Positions 8,056 to 17,393 are shown, counted from the first letter of the stretch. The stretch: 59,805 bases of DNA from Glutamicibacter sp. JC586 (GCF_009805585.1 NZ_VHIN01000008.1:1-59805), one strand, 5' to 3'. The notes: generated from the sequence alone by a model not told the origin. Translations and numbers: made by a program.

Positions 8056-9282
8056 CTACTTGCGCCTCGCTGCCCGGATTACCAAGAACAAGCCCAATAC
8101 GGTGCAGCAAAGGTATACACCGATCACGCTGATCCACCCTGCGGTGAACCCTCCAGCGGAACCCACGAGTAATCCCATTGCCAACGGCCCCACAGTGAAT
8201 CCAGCAAATTGCCCCGCCGAGACGATGCCACTAGCGCTGCCCAAGCGGTTTGCAGGAACCGCGCGCAACAAACCCGCCATGAGCACCACCGAAACGCCTA
8301 GGGCCGAAGCTCCATGTAAGGTCACGGCAACCCATAGCAGTAATGCCGAGTGCAGATGTTCGGAAAGTAAGAAGCTGACCCCACCGCAACTAGCAAGGGT
8401 TGCCAGCAGGAGTAGCAGTTTCGGTGCGGGCACACCGCGAGCCATCATCCTGCCCCAACCCACTCGCGCGCTGACGCCAACCACGCCGGCCACGGCCGCG
8501 GTCAGGCCACCTGCGACCAGCGAGAAGTGCAGTTCGCGCACGGCAAATAGCGCCAAGTACACGTTGGTGGCCTGCACACCGACACCATTGATAAATCCAA
8601 AGAGGGTCAAGGTGTAAATGATGTAGCGGGCAGAGGGTGCTGCCGAGGCGATTGAATTCCCGGACTTCTGCTCGGTTCGTATTGCGGGGCTTGGTTCGCG
8701 AGCGGGCAGTAACGGAGTTGCTGCCAGGATACGCATGGCAAAAATTGCCAAGCCGGCTGCCAGAACTGCACCTGCCAACGAGGCCCCACGCCAGCCAATG
8801 ACCGCAGCCAGCAGCGGGAACCCCACGCTACCAACCAATTGGGAGACCTGAACACCAGACTGTTTGATGCCGGTCCAGCCGATACGTTGTTCGCTGGGGA
8901 CCCTTTGGACCAAAATACGATTGGTGACACCGTTAGGGAAGGATTGCGCGAAGCCCGAAACCCCGACTGCCACCAGCAATAATGCATAACCGGAGTCCAC
9001 GCCAGCTAACCCTAGTGCGGCAGCAGTCGCTCCAAAAATGATCAACATCAACCGAGAGTCTGGTTGCCTATCAGCGAAGCGTCCAAACACGGCATTGCCG
9101 ATAGCTGCGCATCCAAAACAGACGGTGGCCAGCAATCCAAACTGCGATTCGGTAATGCCTAGATCGCGAATCACTAGGTCGCTGGTTGCACTCAGCCCAT
9201 AGTTGAGTAGGGGAGCGATGCCGACTGCAGATAAAAGGATGGCCAGCAGCCCAAACCCTGGGCGTGCTTCTTTGGCTGACAT
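8056..9282 (-). CDS. MFS transporter (major facilitator superfamily exporter)
   Basis: A 408-aa, twelve-helix major facilitator protein, probably a drug or metabolite efflux carrier in the plasma membrane. It has the MFS loop 2-3 motif as GRFADRQPDSRL, two six-helix halves, and a hydrophilic central loop around the LPAREPSPAIRTEQKSGN stretch. ATG 9282 is chosen because AAGGA ends 5-6 nt before it; ATG 9288 overlaps that site. It is transcribed away from the argA-like gene and converges with the 7586 gene. The substrate cannot be inferred. Confidence 0.85.
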   Translation of the reverse strand: MSAKEARPGFGLLAILLSAVGIAPLLNYGLSATSDLVIRDLGITESQFGLLATVCFGCAAIGNAVFGRFADRQPDSRLMLIIFGATAAALGLAGVDSGYALLLVAVGVSGFAQSFPNGVTNRILVQRVPSEQRIGWTGIKQSGVQVSQLVGSVGFPLLAAVIGWRGASLAGAVLAAGLAIFAMRILAATPLLPAREPSPAIRTEQKSGNSIASAAPSARYIIYTLTLFGFINGVGVQATNVYLALFAVRELHFSLVAGGLTAAVAGVVGVSARVGWGRMMARGVPAPKLLLLLATLASCGGVSFLLSEHLHSALLLWVAVTLHGASALGVSVVLMAGLLRAVPANRLGSASGIVSAGQFAGFTVGPLAMGLLVGSAGGFTAGWISVIGVYLCCTVLGLFLVIRAARRK

Positions 9283-9372
9283 TCTCATCCTTAATCTGAG
9301 ATAGGCGGTTCAAGCCTAAGTTTGTCACACGCTGCGAATAACGCTTCGTTCTATGACATATCTGGCACTAGC

Positions 9373-9402
9373 TTCAACTCAACCAACCAACGGGCATAGG
9401 AT
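9373..9402 (+). promoter_or_regulatory. promoter of the argA-like gene, leaderless type
   Basis: TTCAAC (9373-9378), 18 nt, and TAGGAT (9397-9402). GTG 9410 follows 7 nt later with no Shine-Dalgarno. This supports GTG 9410 as the start and as the first base of the mRNA. Confidence 0.5.
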
Positions 9403-9409
9403 AAATCGG

Positions 9410-9922
9410 GTGAATACTTTTACCGTCCGTTCAGCAAAAACCAGTGATGTCTCGGCAATTCGAGAACTCGTTCGACCGTTAGCGGAAGAGCGCATTTTGT
9501 TGGACAAGGAAGCGGTTACCTATTACGAATCCATTCAGGAATTCGTTATGGCCCAAGACGCGGACGGAAATGTTGTTGGCTGCGGTGGATTACACGTGAT
9601 CTGGGAAGATATTGCTGAAATTCGCACGCTGGCCACCTCCGCGCAAGTTCGTGGGCAAGGCGTCGGTCACCTGCTTATGGAAGAGCTCTTACGCCGTGCT
9701 AAAGCTGTAGGGGTATCACGGGTCTTCTGCCTGACCTTCGAAGTAGCTTTCTTCGAACGTCACGGATTTAGTGTCATGGCTGATCAAAGCGCAGTTGACC
9801 CCATTGTGTACCAAGAGATCTTGCACTCGCGAGATGAGGGTGTGGCCGAGTTCCTCGATTTGGCCCGCGTGAAACCTAATACCTTGGGCAATACGCGCAT
9901 GATCATTTCCCTTGATCAGTAG
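9410..9922 (+). CDS. argA: amino-acid N-acetyltransferase, ArgA-type GNAT
   Basis: A 170-aa GNAT acetyltransferase resembling the short actinobacterial N-acetylglutamate synthases, which lack the kinase-like domain of E. coli ArgA. It would transfer acetyl from acetyl-CoA to glutamate to begin arginine synthesis. The acetyl-CoA loop reads VRGQGVGHLLMEELL, and the C-terminal part FERHGF is typical of GNAT motif B. The fold starts at FTVRSAKTSDV, right after GTG 9410. An upstream in-frame codon at 9353 would add an unstructured tail and lies outside the predicted transcript. The specific substrate is inferred from family resemblance; another amino acid is possible. Confidence 0.75.
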   Translation: MNTFTVRSAKTSDVSAIRELVRPLAEERILLDKEAVTYYESIQEFVMAQDADGNVVGCGGLHVIWEDIAEIRTLATSAQVRGQGVGHLLMEELLRRAKAVGVSRVFCLTFEVAFFERHGFSVMADQSAVDPIVYQEILHSRDEGVAEFLDLARVKPNTLGNTRMIISLDQ

Positions 9923-9925
9923 CCG

Positions 9926-10726
9926 CTAGTCCATCTGGTCATAGCGCGCCCGCAAGACTAAGTAGAGCGCGTAAATGACTAATCCGACGCCGATAGCGCC
10001 CAGAACTACCGGCCCGAAACTCTGATCGCGGATCGCTTTCAGCGCCCCGTCAATTCCGCTAGCTTCTTCGGGGTCCCCTTGTATCGTCGCGAGAACGAAC
10101 AAAACACCTAGGGCACCAAGGACTAGGCCTTTGGCCGGGTAACCGATCATGCCGGTGTACTTGATGGTTTTGGAAATCTCCTTACTGCTGGAGTTTTCAA
10201 GATCCTTCAAGAACTTCTTGCGCACACCTTTATAGATGTAATAACAAGCCATACCGAGCAGGACCAGGCCAATTATTACCAGTACTGCACGGCCAGCGAA
10301 GGACTTCATCAGCTCTGAGCTGAGGCTGCTCGTGGTCTTTCCTGAATCGCTGGGATTACCTACGGCAAAACGGCCAAAGGTGAACCCTACGGCAAGAAAG
10401 ACCACGCCAGTACCGGCAAATTTGAAGCGCTCACGCCACTGTTTTTCGGGCAGGAAGAGTTGGGCCAAAGACCACAGACCGAGCAAGAGAGCGCCAGCCG
10501 CGCAGATCCACAGCAACACGATGCCAAATGGCTGAGCGGCTAATGCGCGCATCGCACCACTTTGATCGGCTTGTGCCTGACCTCCTGAAGCGACAACAGC
10601 AGCGAGTATGCCCATAGTGGCATGTAGGATGCCGTTGGCGACAAACCCGAGGCGGGCTAAGCGTTCGAACCACGGGTGCCGGGCTACCTGGTGGGCAGCG
10701 GAGGCCGGATCAACGGAAGCGTTCAT
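9926..10726 (-). CDS. DUF1206 domain membrane protein
   Basis: A 266-aa membrane protein with the threefold two-helix repeat typical of DUF1206. Each repeat begins with an Arg/Gly-rich amphipathic stretch (WFERLARLGFVANGILH, then FAGRAVLVIIG, then KYTGMIGYPAKGL) followed by paired helices, six in total. It sits 13 nt downstream of mutY on the same strand, so the two are probably co-transcribed. Its function is unknown. Confidence 0.85.
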   Translation of the reverse strand: MNASVDPASAAHQVARHPWFERLARLGFVANGILHATMGILAAVVASGGQAQADQSGAMRALAAQPFGIVLLWICAAGALLLGLWSLAQLFLPEKQWRERFKFAGTGVVFLAVGFTFGRFAVGNPSDSGKTTSSLSSELMKSFAGRAVLVIIGLVLLGMACYYIYKGVRKKFLKDLENSSSKEISKTIKYTGMIGYPAKGLVLGALGVLFVLATIQGDPEEASGIDGALKAIRDQSFGPVVLGAIGVGLVIYALYLVLRARYDQMD

Positions 10727-10739
10727 GCGCTAATCATAA

Positions 10740-11675
10740 CTAGGACGGAAGGCGAATTCCTTCGTCATCACGCACGGCCAGTCCGTCCTTGAGCAGCCCG
10801 GCAAGCGCTCGTTCACGTTGCTCCAACTCAGCCTGCAAGCGTTCCAAAGCCACATAGGTATCGTGTTCTTGAATAGCGAGGTCCACCAGGAATGACTCTT
10901 GGGCCAGCGGCTCTTCATGCTCGCGAAGAATTGCCATGATCGCACCGCGCACCTGCCGGTCGGTGCCTTTCCATGCTTGACCCTTTGGAATGTAATGAGG
11001 GGCTGGTCGGCCGGCGGCGATCCAAGCGCAATGTTCAAAGACCGGACAGGCCTCGCATTTGGGGCTGCGCGCGGTACAGACCAAGGCACCTAGCTCCATG
11101 ACCGAGACGTTCCAAAGATTTGCGCTGTCTTGATCTTCGGGCTGTACCTGGCGTGCGCGAGCAAATTCGCTGGCCCTTGGGCTCGGTTCAGGCAACGCCA
11201 TACCGCCAAAGAGACGGGCATGAACTCGACGAATATTGGTATCAACCACCACGGTGGGTTGGCCAAAAGCGAAGCAGGCGATTGCAGCGGCGGTGTAGTC
11301 CCCAACGCCAGGCAGGGCGCGTAACGCCTCTTCGGTACTAGGCACTTCGCCGTTGTACTCCGTGGTGATTTCAATCGCCGCTGCGTGCAGACGCTGAGCA
11401 CGACGCGGATAGCCCAGCCGGCCCCATGCCTTGAGTGCTTCAGATAGTGGTTCGGCCGCCAAATCCTCAGGTCGTGGCCATCGCCGCATCCACTCTTCCC
11501 AGACGGGCAAAACACGCACCACGGGGGTCTGTTGTAGCATGAATTCGCTGACCATAACCTCCCACCCACTTACGCCTTCACGGCGCCAAGGTAGATCCCG
11601 GGAGTTCTGGCGATACCACTGGTTGATCTTGTGATGGATTTGCTGCACCACACTACTGTAGCCAACGACGTGCAC
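10740..11675 (-). CDS. mutY: A/G-specific adenine DNA glycosylase MutY
   Basis: A 311-aa base-excision repair enzyme that removes adenine opposite 8-oxoguanine. Visible are the catalytic Glu44 in SEFMLQQT, the helix-hairpin-helix LPGVGDYTAAAI at 121-132, the catalytic Asp145 in VVVDTNIRR, and the 4Fe-4S ligands Cys200, 207, 210 and 216. A short C-terminal part replaces the full NUDIX-like domain, as in many actinobacteria. The start is uncertain. GTG 11675 gives the longest frame, but GTG 11648 follows TACAGT by 6 nt and would be a leaderless start of 302 aa; the conserved core begins after both. DUF1206 follows on the same strand. Confidence 0.93.
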   Translation of the reverse strand: MHVVGYSSVVQQIHHKINQWYRQNSRDLPWRREGVSGWEVMVSEFMLQQTPVVRVLPVWEEWMRRWPRPEDLAAEPLSEALKAWGRLGYPRRAQRLHAAAIEITTEYNGEVPSTEEALRALPGVGDYTAAAIACFAFGQPTVVVDTNIRRVHARLFGGMALPEPSPRASEFARARQVQPEDQDSANLWNVSVMELGALVCTARSPKCEACPVFEHCAWIAAGRPAPHYIPKGQAWKGTDRQVRGAIMAILREHEEPLAQESFLVDLAIQEHDTYVALERLQAELEQRERALAGLLKDGLAVRDDEGIRLPS

Positions 11676-11734
11676 TCACCTCGATTCCCCTGCCATTACC
11701 GGAAACAAGAGCCGGAATGAATTAGCCTTAAGCT

Positions 11735-12340
11735 ATGAGCAACGCACCCGGATCAAAGCCATCAGCCAGCGTCTATCGGCGTCGGCGCATTACTGTGGCG
11801 GTCATCGCCGTAGTGCTGATTGGCCTGATTATTTGGGGCATTGTTGCGGTAGCCGGTTTGCTCACTCCAGATCAACAGGGCGAATCGGCACCTGCACCCA
11901 CGGCACAGTCCAGTTCAGCTGCTCCAAGCACTGAATCTTCCGAAGACGCTGCAAAGAAGTGCAAATCCGACGAGATCAAAATTACGGCGACCACCGATGC
12001 CAAAAGCTACGCAGCGGGTAAAAACCCGGTGCTAGTTCTCGGTATCGAAAACAAATCAAAGCGCGAATGCGAATTGAACGTTGGAACCAGCCAACAGGAG
12101 TTCCTGATCTCCAGTGGGGCGGACCGGGTCTTCTCCACCATTGATTGCCTGCAGAACCGCGAAGATGTCCCACTGACCTTCGCCGCAGGACAAAAAGAAG
12201 ACGCACGGTTCACCTGGGACCGTATCCGCTCAGCCCCTGGATGCAAAGCAATCAATGCACAGCCGGGCCCCGGTACCTACAAGTTCACCGCTGCTATCGG
12301 AGAATTTGAATCCGAACCGGTGAGTTTTAAACTCGAATAA
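11735..12340 (+). CDS. membrane-anchored protein with Ig-like extracellular domain
   Basis: A 201-aa protein with a basic N-terminus (YRRRRI), one membrane helix at about 22-43, a Ser/Pro/Ala-rich linker (about 48-75), and a beta-rich outer domain. The outer domain has four cysteines (around KKCKSD, RECEL, DCLQN and PGCKA) that could form two disulfides. The layout resembles secreted Ig-like domains found next to disA in related genomes; I do not know its role. TAGCCT (11723-11728) ends 6 nt before the ATG and there is no Shine-Dalgarno, so the mRNA is probably leaderless. It converges with disA. Confidence 0.7.
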   Translation: MSNAPGSKPSASVYRRRRITVAVIAVVLIGLIIWGIVAVAGLLTPDQQGESAPAPTAQSSSAAPSTESSEDAAKKCKSDEIKITATTDAKSYAAGKNPVLVLGIENKSKRECELNVGTSQQEFLISSGADRVFSTIDCLQNREDVPLTFAAGQKEDARFTWDRIRSAPGCKAINAQPGPGTYKFTAAIGEFESEPVSFKLE

Positions 12341-12344
12341 ACTC

Positions 12345-13418
12345 TTAGATGTAGCGATCTAGTAGGGACGACTCGGCCATGCGCGCCAGTCCTTCACGGA
12401 TTGAGCGAGCCCGTTGTTCGCCCACACCTTCGATCTCCATCAGAGCACTGGTCGAAGCAGCCATAAGCAACTGCAAGTTATCAAAGGACGCAACTAACCT
12501 GTCACCGATTGCTTTGGGTACGGTGCGGATCTGCGAAAGCAGGCGGTAGCCCTTAGGGGAGAGCTGATCATCTTGGCCGACCGTTCCTCGAGGGAACAGG
12601 ATCTTAGCCAAACCATCAATGTCGATTAACTGAGCATCAGTGACTTCGTGAAGTTGTTGCAGCGCCAGATCAATATCCAACTCCGAGCCTTCTGCCTGAG
12701 CATAGTCACGTAAGAGCAATTGGTTGTCTACTTGAATTCCTGAGAGCAATTCTGCGTGCTGTGCCGCCAGTAGTCGGCCGTCGATGCCCAGTTCCAAAAC
12801 GTAGCGGGAGATTTCCTCGCTGGTCCGACGCAGCATTTCGGTGCGCTGTAAAACAGCCAAAACTTCGCGGGCCGTTGCAACATCCTCGATCTCAGCAGCT
12901 GACAAAGAGCTGGTGACCTGGTCCAGGCGGTGACGGTAACGCTCTAGGGTAGCCACAGCCTGATTACCGCGAGCCAGCAGGCGTTCGGCAGGCTCAAGCA
13001 CATGGCGCTCGCCGTCGGCATACAAGGTGATGGTCTGCATGGACTGCGAGACCGAGATGGTGGGGAACCCAGTTTGCACCGCAACACGTTCGGCCGTGCG
13101 GTGGCGCGTGCCAGACTCCTGGGTATCAATTACGGCGTCCGGCATCAGCTGCACACCTGCCTGCAAAATTTGGCGTGCATTGCCGTCAAGAATAATTGCG
13201 CCATCCATTTTGGCCAGTTCGCGAATGCGGGTGGGGCTGTAGTCAGCATTGATCCTAAAACCGCCGGAACTTAAAGATTCCACAACCTTGTCGTGGCCCA
13301 GCACAATCAAAGCGCCTGTGCGACCACGCTGAATGCGCTCAAGTCCTTGAGCCAGTTCTGTGCCTGGGGCAATCTGAGCCAAGATGGCAAGAAATTCTGG
13401 GGTGGGATTCGCTTTCAC
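12345..13418 (-). CDS. disA: DNA integrity scanning diadenylate cyclase DisA
   Basis: A 357-aa enzyme that condenses two ATP to cyclic di-AMP and scans DNA for damage. The DAC domain (about 1-150) has the DGA motif at 72-74 and RHRT at 105-108, both needed for catalysis. A helical linker follows, and the C-terminus carries helix-hairpin-helix DNA binding (IEGVGEQRARSIREGL). I use GTG 13418, preceded by GAAAGGA, since the protein then begins KANPTPEF as in relatives. The longer frame to 13505 would overlap radA. radA lies 34 nt upstream on the same strand, the usual radA-disA operon. Confidence 0.95.
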   Translation of the reverse strand: MKANPTPEFLAILAQIAPGTELAQGLERIQRGRTGALIVLGHDKVVESLSSGGFRINADYSPTRIRELAKMDGAIILDGNARQILQAGVQLMPDAVIDTQESGTRHRTAERVAVQTGFPTISVSQSMQTITLYADGERHVLEPAERLLARGNQAVATLERYRHRLDQVTSSLSAAEIEDVATAREVLAVLQRTEMLRRTSEEISRYVLELGIDGRLLAAQHAELLSGIQVDNQLLLRDYAQAEGSELDIDLALQQLHEVTDAQLIDIDGLAKILFPRGTVGQDDQLSPKGYRLLSQIRTVPKAIGDRLVASFDNLQLLMAASTSALMEIEGVGEQRARSIREGLARMAESSLLDRYI

Positions 13419-13452
13419 TTTGCGTCCTTTCAGCGGGCGGCAACACTCAAGT

Positions 13453-14847
13453 TTATCGTGTCGGCTTCTGTCGCTGAGTGAAGGCAATATCCAGTGCCTG
13501 GGCAATGTTTTCTACCTGGAAGACATGGATTCCCTCAGGAATGTTTTTTAGTGGCTCCGGCGTCGCTGGAGCCATGGCAAAGGAGAAGCCAAGACGTTGA
13601 GCTTCGGTGATGCGCCGCGAAATCTCTGGAACCTGACGAACCTCACCAGCCAAGCCAACCTCGCCGAAGGCCACAAAATCCTGAGGCAACGGGAACTCAT
13701 TCATCGACGAAGCCAGGGCCAAAGCACACGCTAGGTCAGAGGCGGGTTCAGCAATTTTTACTCCGCCAACCGTTGCGATATAGGAATCCATAGAAGACAA
13801 GTCCATATGCGCACGAGCCTGCAATACCGCCACCACCATTTGTGCGCGCGCCGAATCCAATCCGCTGGTGGCTCGACGCGCGGCTGGCGCATTGCTGCGC
13901 GAGAGCAAGGTCTGCACCTCGGCGACCAGCGGGCGGCGCCCCTCGAGCGTCACGGTGATACAGGTACCAGGCACCGGGTTACGAGTACGGGTGACAAATA
14001 GTTTGGACGGGTCGGTCAAGGATTCAATGCCATCTTCATTCAAATCAAAGCAGCCCACCTCGTCGGTGGCTCCGTAACGGTTCTTTAGCGCTCGCAGGAT
14101 GCGCAGACGTGAATGTTTCTCACCATCAAACTGGCAAACCACATCCACCAAGTGTTCAAGTAGGCGCGGGCCTGCCACGGAGCCTTCCTTGGTGACGTGG
14201 CCGACCATGATGGTGGACATGGCGCGAGTTTTTGCGGCATTGATAATCGAGGCAGCTACCTCTCGCACCTGTGAGACGCCACCGGCAGCACCGTCAACCT
14301 CAGCCGATGAAAAAGTCTGTACCGAGTCCAAAATCAACAGTTGCGGATCAATCTCTTGAATCTGGCCCAGTGCCAACGCAAGGTCAGTCTCTGCCGCTAG
14401 ATAAAGAGTGTCAGCGATGGCGTTGATGCGTTCGGCGCGGGATTTGACCTGGGCGGCGGATTCCTCGCCGGTCAGGTACAACACCCGAAGTCCGGTTTGC
14501 GCTGCCTTGGCTGCCACATCCAATAGCAAGGTGGACTTGCCAACACCCGGCTCACCGGCCAACAAGATGGCTGCGGCCGGGACCAGCCCGCCACCGAGCA
14601 CGCGGTCGAGCTCGGAAACTCCACTGGGCCTAAAAGCCGCTTCTGAACCGTCGATTTGAGCGATTGGCTTGGCCGGATGCGCCACCTTAGCGGCGGCAAC
14701 GGTGCGTGCCGAGACGGTGCCAACCTCTTCAACGGTGCCCCACGCTTGGCATTCGCCGCAGCGTCCCACCCATTTGATGGTTGTCCAGCCGCATTCTGAG
14801 CATTTGAAGGTTGCTGAAGACTTGGTGCGCGTGGAGGTTTTGGCCAT
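13453..14847 (-). CDS. radA: DNA repair protein RadA
   Basis: A 464-aa RecA-like helicase/ATPase that helps process recombination intermediates. The zinc finger has Cys16, 19, 30 and 33. Walker A GEPGVGKS is at 98-105, the RadA signature KNRYG is present (LKNRYGATDEVG), and a Lon-protease-like domain forms the C-terminal third, ending with the SISRRITEAQRLGF type region. It is the first gene of the radA-disA unit. RadA is known to interact with DisA in some Gram-positives, which fits the pairing. Confidence 0.95.
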   Translation of the reverse strand: MAKTSTRTKSSATFKCSECGWTTIKWVGRCGECQAWGTVEEVGTVSARTVAAAKVAHPAKPIAQIDGSEAAFRPSGVSELDRVLGGGLVPAAAILLAGEPGVGKSTLLLDVAAKAAQTGLRVLYLTGEESAAQVKSRAERINAIADTLYLAAETDLALALGQIQEIDPQLLILDSVQTFSSAEVDGAAGGVSQVREVAASIINAAKTRAMSTIMVGHVTKEGSVAGPRLLEHLVDVVCQFDGEKHSRLRILRALKNRYGATDEVGCFDLNEDGIESLTDPSKLFVTRTRNPVPGTCITVTLEGRRPLVAEVQTLLSRSNAPAARRATSGLDSARAQMVVAVLQARAHMDLSSMDSYIATVGGVKIAEPASDLACALALASSMNEFPLPQDFVAFGEVGLAGEVRQVPEISRRITEAQRLGFSFAMAPATPEPLKNIPEGIHVFQVENIAQALDIAFTQRQKPTR

Positions 14848-14882
14848 AGGCCAATGCTATCGACCTACACCGACAATTTTGT

Positions 14883-16025
14883 TCAGGACAGCTTTGGCAA
14901 GGCTGCGATGGCTTCGTCGTGGTTGCGTCCGGCCGATTCTAGAAGGTCAACGATCATCGGACGCAATAACAAGATCAAGCCCTCACCTTGTAGACCTTGA
15001 ACACCCAAACTTTCGGGATCCAGCTGTGCCGCTGCACTCTCTAGTTGACGTATGGCGGCTCGTTCATACTTTTGTTGGCCGGCTAGAGTCTGCTCGCGTA
15101 CCGAGTGAGCCAGCGAATTCACGGCTTCTGAAACCTCACGAAGTAGCGGAGCCAGAGCTTCGGCGCCTTCAGGGGTGAGGGCTCCATTACTGAGTACGGA
15201 GGATAACCGGCGGGCAAAAACGCGCAAGTTACGCGCGGTCCAGTCATAGTGGTTGAACCGTTCGGACAGGCGGTTCAGCTCATGTCGATGGCGGCGTCCG
15301 GTGGGAGATATCATCGCCAGTTCTTTGGACGCGCTGAAGGCCGACGGTAACTTATCCAAGTGTTTTTGGGTGGCTCGTGCCTTGATCAACGCGTGGAAGG
15401 CCGAACGTCGATCATCATCACGAATAGCCCACGAGCATTCCAGAATTGCTTCAGAGAGTTCTTTAAACAGATCGCTCAGCGCCGAGACCGGGGTCCTTCG
15501 CGGATCTGATGGCCACAGTACGATCACCAGGAGTGCCAGTAACGAGCCGGTTAGTGCGTCAATGGATCTGGCAAAGGGCCCATCCACACTTACCGGTAGA
15601 AGCACCACTAGGGCAGACTGCATGCCCAGCTGCGTGGAGAAGATCGCGCCAGAGTCAAGATAACGGGCCACCACCAAACTCAGCGACATCACTAAGGCAG
15701 CCTGCCAAATGCCTTGGCCAAACCAGTGCATTAGCGTATCGCCCAGCGCCACGCCCAAGGTGCAACCCAAAGCGACTTCGGCCGTTTTGCGGATCGTCGT
15801 TGAGGCACCAAATCCTAGGGAAATCAGGGCACTGGTGGCGGCAAAGATCGGTTGGGTATGTCCCCAGATGCTTTCGGCAATCCAGAAGGCGCCAATCGCA
15901 CCCATGGTCATGCGCAAGATCCGTGGCAGAGAATTGCGTGCCCGCAGCAGTCCAGCGCGGTTGCGCGCCGCAAGGAAGCCAGAGACCCGTTGTGGTAGCG
16001 GCTTCGCTTTGCTCTTCAGTGCCAT
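14883..16025 (-). CDS. FUSC-family (aromatic acid exporter-like) membrane protein
   Basis: A 380-aa protein with six hydrophobic helices in the first half, including the FUSC-like block FAATSALISLGFG followed by a conserved STTIRKTAEVALG. The second half is a long helical cytoplasmic domain. Related proteins export aromatic acids or other anions. It ends 35 nt upstream of radA on the same strand. It is divergent from pstS, with the 217-bp PHO-box region between them. Family call is good; substrate unknown. Confidence 0.8.
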   Translation of the reverse strand: MALKSKAKPLPQRVSGFLAARNRAGLLRARNSLPRILRMTMGAIGAFWIAESIWGHTQPIFAATSALISLGFGASTTIRKTAEVALGCTLGVALGDTLMHWFGQGIWQAALVMSLSLVVARYLDSGAIFSTQLGMQSALVVLLPVSVDGPFARSIDALTGSLLALLVIVLWPSDPRRTPVSALSDLFKELSEAILECSWAIRDDDRRSAFHALIKARATQKHLDKLPSAFSASKELAMISPTGRRHRHELNRLSERFNHYDWTARNLRVFARRLSSVLSNGALTPEGAEALAPLLREVSEAVNSLAHSVREQTLAGQQKYERAAIRQLESAAAQLDPESLGVQGLQGEGLILLLRPMIVDLLESAGRNHDEAIAALPKLS

Positions 16026-16115
16026 AAGGTCAGTCTCCCACGGACAAGGCTCGAAGCCGATGAAGTTGCAGGCATATTGCTTTGGTGAGCAGGATCACTG
16101 CCACCTGCACGAGCT

Positions 16116-16155
16116 GTTAACCCTTTGTTCACCTTCGCCGGGGGAACTGGTTACC
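16116..16155 (+). promoter_or_regulatory. PHO box upstream of pstS
   Basis: Two 11-nt direct repeats, GTTAACCCTTT (16116-16126) and GTTCACCTTCG (16127-16137), in exact phase. A third weaker GTTACC lies at 16150-16155. This is the tandem GTTCACC-type element bound by PhoP in actinobacteria. It supports phosphate-starvation control of pstS. Confidence 0.75.
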
Positions 16156-16242
16156 TTGGCTCTTTAACGTCATAGGTGAAGCGGGGAAAGATCCGCTGAA
16201 AATTCTTACACACATCGTATTCAATATGGGGAGTGCAAACTC

Positions 16243-17358
16243 GTGAAGCTCAATCGCCTTGGCAGTGCAGCTGCCGTCCTTTCTGTCGCGGCAATCGCAC
16301 TGACTGCTTGTGGTTCGGATAACCCGACCGCAACCTCGAGCTCGGATAGCTCCGCAAGCTCCTCGGAATCGGGTGTCAAGGGCACCCTGACCGGCATCGG
16401 TGCTTCCAGCCAGACTTCAGCAATGGAAGCTTGGAGCGCAGGCTTCAAGGCTGCCAACCCAGAGGCCAACGTGCAGTACTCGCCAGATGGCTCCGGCGCT
16501 GGCCGTAAGGCATTCTTGGCCGGTGGCGCACAGTTCGCTGGCTCGGACGCTTACCTGAAGGAAGACGAAAAAGAGGCGGCAACCAAGGTTTGTGGACCAG
16601 ATGGCGCCTTCAACATTCCTGCTTATGTTTCGCCAATCGCCGTTGCCTACAACCTTGAAGGCGTCGACGAGCTGAACATGGACGCTGACACCATCGCCAA
16701 GGTGTTCAAGAAGGAAATCACCAAGTGGAATGATCCGGTGATCGCCAAGCAGAACCCAGACGCAACCCTGCCAGACAAGGAAATCACCGTTGTTCACCGC
16801 AACGATGAGTCCGGCACCACCGAGAACTTCGTTGAGTACCTCAAGGCCGCTGCCGGCGATGTCTGGAACTACGAAGTTTCCGGCGAATGGCCAAGCGACA
16901 TCCAGTCGGAGAACGCTAAGGGTACCTCCGGCGTGGTTTCGACCACCACCTCCACCGATGGCGCCATCACCTATGCTGACTTCTCCGCTGTAGGCAAGCT
17001 GTCCACCGTAAACGTCAAGGTTGGCGACGAGTACACCAAGATCTCCGCTGATGCAGCTGCCAAGGCACTGGACACCGCAACCCCAGCAAAGGGTGCATCC
17101 GAAAACGACCTGGCACTGGATCTGAAGCGCGACACTACCGAAGCCGGTACCTACCCAATCGTCTTGGTTTCGTACCACATCTTCTGCAGCACCTACAAGG
17201 ATCAGGCAACCACTGACCTGGTCAAGGCCTTCGGCCACTACGTAGTTTCCGCAGAGGGCCAGAAGACTGCCAGCGAGTCTGCTGGTAACGCACCTCTGTC
17301 GGCAAGCATCGAAGAAAAGGCCGCTAAGGCCATCGACGCAATCACCGTCGCTAAGTAG
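16243..17358 (+). CDS. pstS: phosphate ABC transporter substrate-binding lipoprotein PstS
   Basis: A 371-aa phosphate-binding lipoprotein. The signal peptide ends in the lipobox ALTAC with Cys23 as the lipidated residue. A Ser-rich tether (about 30-48) and the PBP fold follow. Phosphate-binding stretches are SQTSAMEAW near the start and HRNDESGTTENF in the middle. The GTG start is set by GGGGAG 9 nt upstream, which also puts the signal peptide at the N-terminus. It is the first gene of pstSCAB, behind a PHO box. A hairpin at 17364-17393 separates it from pstC, which may favour higher pstS mRNA. Confidence 0.97.
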   Translation: MKLNRLGSAAAVLSVAAIALTACGSDNPTATSSSDSSASSSESGVKGTLTGIGASSQTSAMEAWSAGFKAANPEANVQYSPDGSGAGRKAFLAGGAQFAGSDAYLKEDEKEAATKVCGPDGAFNIPAYVSPIAVAYNLEGVDELNMDADTIAKVFKKEITKWNDPVIAKQNPDATLPDKEITVVHRNDESGTTENFVEYLKAAAGDVWNYEVSGEWPSDIQSENAKGTSGVVSTTTSTDGAITYADFSAVGKLSTVNVKVGDEYTKISADAAAKALDTATPAKGASENDLALDLKRDTTEAGTYPIVLVSYHIFCSTYKDQATTDLVKAFGHYVVSAEGQKTASESAGNAPLSASIEEKAAKAIDAITVAK

Positions 17359-17363
17359 TAAAC

Positions 17364-17393
17364 GGTGCGGGTGGTAACTCAACCACCCGCACC
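17364..17393 (+). terminator. pstS-pstC intercistronic hairpin (attenuator or mRNA-stabilising)
   Basis: A perfect 12-bp stem (17364-17375 with 17382-17393; arm GGTGCGGGTGGT) and a 6-nt loop, with no T-run. Because pstC, pstA and pstB follow in the same direction, partial termination or 3'-end protection of pstS mRNA is more likely than full termination. Confidence 0.65.
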
